Origin: Gordius sp. MW1
Taxonomy: Eukaryota; Nematomorpha; Gordioida; Gordea; Gordiidae
Direction: 5' to 3'
Assembly (NCBI GenBank): GCA_964036665.1
Contig: OZ038529.1
Span: forward strand, 21,834,060 to 21,898,059
DNA length: 64,000 nucleotides
In this document: positions 57,145 through 64,000 of the stretch, piece after piece
Numbering within the stretch: position 1 is the first letter of the stretch
How the letters are laid out: each line of letters starts with the position of its first letter
The notes under the pieces: generated by a model
The model's database searches: none
What the model saw: the letters and a program-made list of their open reading frames with translations, nothing else
Told to the model about the DNA's origin: nothing
Position numbers and translations under genes: made by a program

Positions 57145-58742
57145 TACATAATAAATAACAAATAGGGGTTTTCCTCAGTGTGAGTGCCTTTAGCGCAATC
57201 AAGTCGATGCATTATGGGTGTATGTATGTGTGTGTTTTAATTGGGTATCTTATTTTTTTGTCATCTAACGACATGACTATTTTATATACACATACACGCG
57301 AGCTCCCTTCACGATCTCTTTATATTGATAGTAAATTAATGTTTGTTCGTGTGTGAATGCTCGCTCCTATGGTTTCAATAATATCGATTTTATTAGAAGT
57401 AACTATAGCGGTCCCTTTTAGCTTGATTGTGTTCTAAAGGCCTTTCTCAAAGTCAAGGTTACCTGAGATGTCCACAGCTGAATTTACTTCTTTGTTATCT
57501 GTGTTTTTTTCTAACTAATTACAGCAAAAAATAATATATATTTTTGCGATTTTTTAATGATGAGAGGGTTAGGGCCCTGCGATTGAGATGAGCGTAACCA
57601 GGTTTTGGATGGGGGGGGGGCAAAACATATTTTTTTTTAATTATTAAGGGTTTTTGCATTGAAAACTTTTTTTCGTCATTTAGGGGGCGGGGGCTGGCTA
57701 CGCCCTGAGATATTATTTTATGAAATATCGAAATTTGTGTTGTAATCAAAAGATTGAACCAGCATGACTCGGTTGCTCTAGTAATTAAATATTTATTTAG
57801 GATGATACGATGGTTTAAGAATAAGTTTTAATTCCTGTGGCCCCTAAATTTTTGTATTAGTAAATCAAAATCATCTAACAGCTATTTTAGATAAATCTTT
57901 CGTTTTTACAACACACAAATCTTTTATAGCTATATTTGTGGGTAATTTTTGGAAATTGGTTGTGAATAGAATTATACTTATCAAAACTCAGAGTTGTGTA
58001 GGTTGAAATTAAGTTGATTGCAGCTTGAAACTCAAATATTATTATCACCAATATTATTTAGGAACTAACTTAAAAAAGTGGTAAAGAAAAGAGCCCTTAT
58101 GGTTTTTTTATCATTTTAATTTGGTCAATTCTCAATTTCACTTAAGTTAATTTGACTAATTTTTAACTACCTTCTCAATTTTAAATCTTTGCTTTTATCG
58201 TTGTATACCACCTCGGGCCATATGTTTTCTTAGAATCAATTAATATATTTACAGTAAAAAATTGTTAATAATGACAAATTCGTATTTTGATTTACTATAG
58301 TATAGGCAACAATTTCTAGCCGTTCGTTCATTTTAATCGTCTGCTTTTTCCTTTTTTCGAAATTTTAGAATTTAATCCCATATAATTTGTAAGAATAACT
58401 ACTCCATGAAAAGGTTATTTAGTAATTTATCAAGATCTACAAACATTATTTTATTAAATTTTATGCGATTATTTAGCTTCATGCTTAACACCAAAATCGG
58501 TGCCTTCTTTAGAAATTTAGAGGGTGCCTTATTTAGAATATGTAGATATTTAACATGACCCTTTTGTATTTGTAGCTCTAAAATCAATATTTATATCGAT
58601 TTTAAAGTAATATTTACCTAGTTTAATTTTATAAAATGTAAAAACAAGGTTAAAACAGGAGAAATTAAGAATCATCAACGTTTAGCATCTAATAAATGGT
58701 TTTGCTCGATGTATACTATACATATTAACCAAAACCAAAGCA

Positions 58743-58908
58743 CATGGGCATAGCCAGGATTTGAATTAGAGTGGGGTAAGAATGATTTTGGGAAGGGCAA
58801 AATGCTATTTTTTTGAAATTGTAGCCATATTTATATAAAAATTTAAAGAATTTTTTGATTTAGAAGGGGACAGCCGCCCCTCCCTGCCCCCCTCTGGCTA
58901 CGCCCATG
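58743..58908. mobile_element. GGGCGTAGCCA-family MITE
   Basis: Ends CATGGGCATAGCCAGG and TGGCTACGCCCATG. It is inserted in the opposite orientation to the copy at 50583. The last five bases of the flanks agree (AAGCA). Confidence 0.75.
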
Positions 58909-59465
58909 ATTAAGCACATATGTATCGCATGAAAACTTCATTTTTAACAAAGCATTACTTTGGCACTAACTACCCGATTTATTCGATACTATGTTAATGA
59001 ATGATATTATTTTTAAATTTAATTCGTTTTTAAATTGTGTCGATTTTTACAATCCTTTAATAAAATTTGCAGAATTATGAAACACTTGTTTCACATTTTA
59101 ATTTTATTAATTCACTAAAACTTTATTAATTCATTAAAACTTAAAAAAAAACTCGAGGTTTACTCTTTTCCCCTAGTCTAACTTTAATTAATGCTAAGCA
59201 CTACCAAACATTTTTTTAAAACAAGTTGCTCACGTCGCGGTTAATGACAATGCCTCCATTGTATGTGATTTAGTATGTGTCCCCCTTTTCTAAAAGACCT
59301 TACTCGCAATTTGCTGGGACCGTGATTTTTCGATATAAGAATTTATAGACAATTTTAAAATAAATATGAAATGGCTTACAAATTTTATTTTTTTTATTAC
59401 CGATCACGCTTATTGCTATTCAATTTATGGGCTCACTTTCGATAAAATTGTCCTGTCTTTATAAA

Positions 59466-59575
59466 TCTGCACGGGTGACCCGAAACCCCACCCGAAATTT
59501 TGAAATGGCTTTGGGTCGGGTTCGGGTGGTTAAAATTTTATAATGCTTTTGAGTCGGGTTCGGGCTGAAAAAAGT
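59466..59575. repeat. CCCGAA-type hAT-like fragment
   Basis: CTGCACGGGTGACCCGAAA followed by GGGTCGGGTTCGGG units matches, inverted, the right end of the element at 36809-37788. It is short and interrupts a satellite-element start at 59412. Confidence 0.55.
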
Positions 59576-59682
59576 GACTTTGCAGTTCTCTTCTACCTGT
59601 CTTGTTTGTGATTTGTCCAACTTGCTGGTTTATAATGTCTGGATTAGTTTTCTACCTTTTGCCAAAGCGCAAAACCGTTTTT

Positions 59683-61045
59683 TAATTGCTATGCAATTTA
59701 TGGGCTCGTTTTTGGTTGTCCGTCGTCCATCGTCCACCAAGTTTTTGGCGCCAGCTTTGTGACCTGGAGGTGTCGGGTTCAAGCCAGGGAGGGGACGAAT
59801 TTTTTTTTAATTTTTTTAAATTAAATTAATATTTTGTTCTTGTTTTTTATTTAGTTTTGACTTTTCATTAGATAGATGATTTAAGTGCCTATTTTCCATT
59901 TTTTATAGGTGTCAATGTCATTAATATAGGCAAAAGCCTCTTATATTTAAAAATAACCATATTTTATATTAATTGCTATGCAATTTATGGTCTCACTTTC
60001 CATTTTGTTTGTCCGCCATTCGGCGTCCGCACCGAACGTGGATGTCTTGCACCGAATCTTGCACCGAATGTCTTTTTTGTTTACTTTTAATTTTTGTTAA
60101 TTTAACCAGTTTTTGGGTTCGAATCCCGGGTTTTTTTTTGAATATTATTATTGTTACTGTTACTACCATTGATAATAAGACTTTTTGGTCGTCGGCTGGC
60201 TGCTGACCACTGGAAAAAAATGACCATTGGCCAAAATGTGAATCCAAGTTTATTTTTTCCTTTTTTTTTTGACTCTTATGATTGTTCCTGTTACTACCAA
60301 TGCTATTATGACTTTTTGGTCGTCCGCAGGCTACTGACCGATGGAAAAAATGACCGTTGGCCAAAATGTGAATCCAAGTTTTTTTTTCGTTTTTTTTGAC
60401 TATTATGATTGTTCTTGTTACTACCTTTGATAATAAGACTTTTTGGTCGTCCGCAGGCTACTGACCGATGAAAAAAAATGACCATTGGCCAAAATGTGAA
60501 TCAAAAATTTTCTTCTCCGTTTTTTTTTGACTATTATGATTGTTCCTGTTACTACCATTGATAATAAGACTTTTTGGCCGTCCGCTGGCTACTGACCACT
60601 GGAAAAAAATGACCATTGGCCAAAATGTGATTCGAAAATTTTTTTTTCGTTTTTTTTTGACTCTTATGAATTTATATCCACTTTTACCGTGTCCTGGCTG
60701 CTGACCAATGCAAAAAAATGACCATTGGCCAAAGTGTGAATTGAAATTTTATTTTCATTATTGTTTTGACTCTTATGTATTTATATCTACTTTTAACGTG
60801 TACTGGCTGCTGACCGATGGAAAAATGACCATTGGCCAAAATGTGAATCGAAATTATTTTTTTCGTTTTTTTTGACTCTTATGAATTTATATCCACTTTT
60901 ACCGTGCCCTGGCTGCTGACCAATGAAAAAAATGACCATTGGTTAAAATGTGGTTGAAAAAGTTTTGATATCCTTACAATACCTGTGTCATTTTTAGGTG
61001 TACGGTCGTAACAGGCAATAGCGGAGCTATTGCCTGTCGCTGCTT
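59683..61045 (+). mobile_element. Helentron-like satellite element, copy E
   Basis: Two 5' modules (TTAATTGCTATGCAATTTATG at about 59684, a variant at 59970) are followed by GGGTTCGAATCCCGGG at 60115, about seven satellite units (60140-60960) and a perfect 12-bp hairpin, ACAGGCAATAGC-GGA-GCTATTGCCTGT, at 61014-61040. The hairpin matches the one at 20276 and differs from the GGGCC type of copies C and G. It ends about 115 bp before SIK3 exon 2. Confidence 0.65.
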
Positions 61046-61139
61046 GTTACGTCGCAAGTCCATTATTATTATTCAATTAAATTTCATATTTCTCCATTAT
61101 GTATTATTATTTTTCTTTATTATTATAAAATTAAATTAA

Positions 61140-61427
<288 letters not shown>

Positions 61428-62716
61428 TGACCTTAAAATTAAAAGGTTTTCAATTTTCAAATGTCTTGGAAAACAAAGTGTTTTTTTTACCCCAAAATTA
61501 ATTTTGTGAAAGGAGGACCCCTTCTATTCTATAAACAACCGTAGCCCCTTTGGTTTCGAAATCATGTTAGGTATGCTTGAAAAACGGTGACCTTTTAATT
61601 AATAGTGGACACGACAGCAAATCGCCTCAAGATTGTTGTTCGATTTGCCCGGATTTTATTGTAAAGGAACATTATCTTTTATCGTAAATTTTTTTGAATT
61701 AATTTCCAACCCGAAGTCGGTCCAAAAGTATAATTTAATATCTATCAGAACCCGACCCAATTACCGTTAGTAATCTAAACTCGTTCGAATATGACCAATT
61801 TTAATTCCTGAAAAATAAGAAAACTTCAGTGTTTTGTATAAATGTTACGCTACAAAAGTTACAATTTTAATTCGTGCCCGCCGGTGATGCATGCTTAAAA
61901 ATATTCCCCCCCCCCTTCCAATCGACTGGAAATGTATGTGGCGGCTTGTTGTCTTTTTTTGCGTATTTGAGTTTTTTGAAATAAAGTCGTGATGTAAAAA
62001 GGGGCTGGGTTTTGTTTGGTTTACCTTTGCTTTTATAGTCGACTTAATATATGGTCTGTTTCCGTTTCTGTTTAAACTAAAAGCTGTTCATTTCACAAGC
62101 TAATATAAAATGCTTGATGTCTTGTGGGGTCAGGGTTGTTAGGGCAAGGGTTAGGGTTCTCAATTAGATTTGCTTGGATTTTGAAATGATCAGCTTTTAG
62201 GTTGAATAAGAATTTCTGTTTCTCTTAGTCGCGACGTCTAATGAAATTTATCTAAAAATGTTTAAAACCCATTAACTGTATAAAATGAAAGATTTTAGGG
62301 TTCGATTTTTTAAATCTCATCAATTTTTTTCACCCATGTATTCCCTAAATAATATTTTAAATTTCATAAATGTTTCCTATTTTATAAAACCCTTTTCACA
62401 ATACTACTTAAAGTTTGTGAGAAACAATGCTCGCTCTTAAAATATAAAACTGGGGTTTTAATATTAACCGTTTGGTAAGGAAATTCTCGTAAACGAAAAC
62501 GTTAAAAAGAGCGATATATTTTGGGAAATATATGGGTGCTTTGGGATGGCGGGTCGGGAACCCTTCCCCTTTGTATCATAAAATCTTATTTAATTAACAA
62601 AATCTTAGGCTAAAATTGGAAAACGCCATTTTATCCTGCCCCCCCCCCAATCATATTTAGTATCATGCCCGAGCGTCTACTTTCTACTATAGCAAAATGG
62701 TCTCTCTTGTCATTCG

Positions 62717-62850
62717 TTTTTTCAAAACGGCTGGGTTTTGTTTGGTCGACCTTAGACCAAATATTTGAATGCGATTATGAAAGAAAACTATGTTCAGTCG
62801 ACGAAAACCGAAGGTGGACCAAACAAAACCCAGCAGTATTTCCAACACTA
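62717..62850. mobile_element. TAGTGTTGT-family hAT MITE, worn left end
   Basis: AAAACGGCTGGGTTTTGTTT on the left pairs with CCAAACAAAACCCAGC on the right, which ends CAACACTA. Flanks GTCATTCG and GTCAGAAG share five of eight bases. Confidence 0.7.
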
Positions 62851-63035
62851 GTCAGAAGAGTACAAAAAAACATAAAAATATCATCAAAATTTATAGCGAT
62901 ATATTTGCGTCGCCTTATTAGGTCCTCAAATGTAAATCATTGAAAACCCCGGTTTAATGCTTATATTAGTTGTTATCATAGTTTTTTTCGATGGGCCACA
63001 TATAAATGTAATTTATATATGAATGTGTGTGGTGG

Positions 63036-63190
63036 TAGTGTTGTAAAAACGGCTAGGGTTTGTTTGGTCGCGACTTCTGGTTTAAGTTGACTAAACATAA
63101 ACAGACCAAACTTTTTTTTGGTCTGTTTATGTTTAGTCGACCTCTAGGCTTAGTCGAAATTTTAAAAACTGACCAGCGTCGACAACACTA
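63036..63190. mobile_element. TAGTGTTGT-family hAT MITE in SIK3 intron 2
   Basis: Ends TAGTGTTGTAAAAACGGCTA and GACAACACTA; duplication TGTGGTGG (63028-63035) and TGTGGTAG (63191-63198). It lies 82 bp before exon 3. Confidence 0.85.
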
Positions 63191-63272
63191 TGTGGTAGTA
63201 TAAACAACAAGTATTATGAATAATTAATTTTTTTGTGTGCGAACTTTGTGCGGCTTCGGGATTGTTGGATAG

Positions 63273-63336
63273 ATAATGGAGACGGAGAAAGTTATTTACC
63301 TGGTCATGGAATACGCCAGCGGAGGCGAAATATTCG
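63273..63336 (+). CDS. SIK3: SIK3-type kinase, exon 3 (hinge)
   Basis: Residues 84-104 plus one base. Acceptor ATAG|ATAATG, donor TTCG|GTAAAT, ending in phase 1. I-M-E-T-E-K-V-I-Y-L-V-M-E-Y-A-S-G-G-E-I-F matches the SIK3 hinge closely, including E-Y-A-S-G-G-E-I-F, which separates SIK3 from SIK1/2 (usually N-G-E or Q-G-E). It is followed by a 444-bp intron. Confidence 0.9.
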
Positions 63337-63743
63337 GTAAATTTCATCATTTTTTTATCCGTAAAAAGCAAATAAGCATTATGATTATGGAGATTTTCCA
63401 ATATAATCTAAATCTTAGCTGTTGAGTGAGCTGTACTTTTTTTGATACAAATCACACCATTTTGCCCGGTTAGTTTTATTTAAATCTATTTGCACAGCAT
63501 AAAAAACTCTTTTAATTCCTATGCAATTTATATATTAATATATATTTATATTTAATTCCTGTCTTGACCATGGCATAATCATAGACCGAACCTTAAGGGT
63601 ATTAATTCTTTAAAATTTATTTTATACTTCTTACGTTGGTTGAGTTGTTTTTATAACAATATAAAAATTCACATTTTTGGCGTAAATTTTAACGCCACAA
63701 TGAGACGATTTAAATGCAATTTTATTTGATTGCAATTTTTTAA

Positions 63744-63971
<228 letters not shown>

Positions 63972-63984
63972 TAGTTCGGTATAA

Positions 63985-64000
63985 TAGTGTTGTAAAAACG
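63985..64000. mobile_element. start of another TAGTGTTGT MITE, cut by window edge
   Basis: TAGTGTTGTAAAAACG, identical to the terminus of the copies at 23681 and 63036, begins 42 bp into SIK3 intron 4. Confidence 0.75.

Noticed and set aside
60112..60136. Possible tRNA gene at the GGTTCGAATCC box
   Set aside because: No acceptor stem, anticodon arm or A box could be assembled; kept only as a B-box observation.

Overview
This is AT-rich nuclear DNA from an animal, very probably an invertebrate. It holds two host genes in a dense bed of nested transposable elements. The first is a complete gene for acylglycerol kinase (AGK), on the minus strand at 21718-23637, with seven exons and introns of only 36-55 bp. 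The second is the 5' part of a salt-inducible kinase gene, best matched to SIK3, on the plus strand. Its four exons at 41728-41859, 61161-61277, 63273-63336 and 63781-63942 encode the kinase N-lobe through the HRD loop, and the gene runs off the right edge. The species cannot be named from this window; interstitial TTAGGG repeats fit a metazoan.

Layout. 1-1.5 kb: remnant of an integrase element with an OTU protease domain (Ginger-like). 3.5-5.5 kb: long inverted duplication carrying broken SH3-SH2 (Src-like) exons. 5.5-6.7 kb: a 1.24-kb near-perfect palindrome around a basic Ser/Arg-rich ORF, with a third copy at 7.4-7.6 kb. 8.9-20.3 kb: several elements of one rolling-circle-like (Helentron-like) family with about 129-bp satellites and 3' hairpins. 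One of these contains a precisely bounded 5.47-kb Helitron, which itself contains a 2.6-kb LTR element. 21.7-23.6 kb: AGK. 23.9-29.75 kb: a Ty3/gypsy element whose 5' LTR is split by another satellite-bearing element. 29.9-39.7 kb: a solo LTR, small palindromes and a second, decayed gypsy element (CsRn1-like) interrupted by other insertions. 41.7-64 kb: SIK3, whose 19.3-kb first intron is made largely of MITEs, inverted repeats and satellites.

The insertions can be ordered. A satellite element was entered by the Helitron, which was entered by the LTR element. The gypsy LTR was entered by a satellite element, and another satellite element by a hAT-type element. Several short families keep recognisable 8-bp target duplications. 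All transposon ORFs are broken. AGK and the SIK3 exons are open and splice in phase. AGK has lost the GGDGT motif of lipid kinases, so it may work only as a structural protein.
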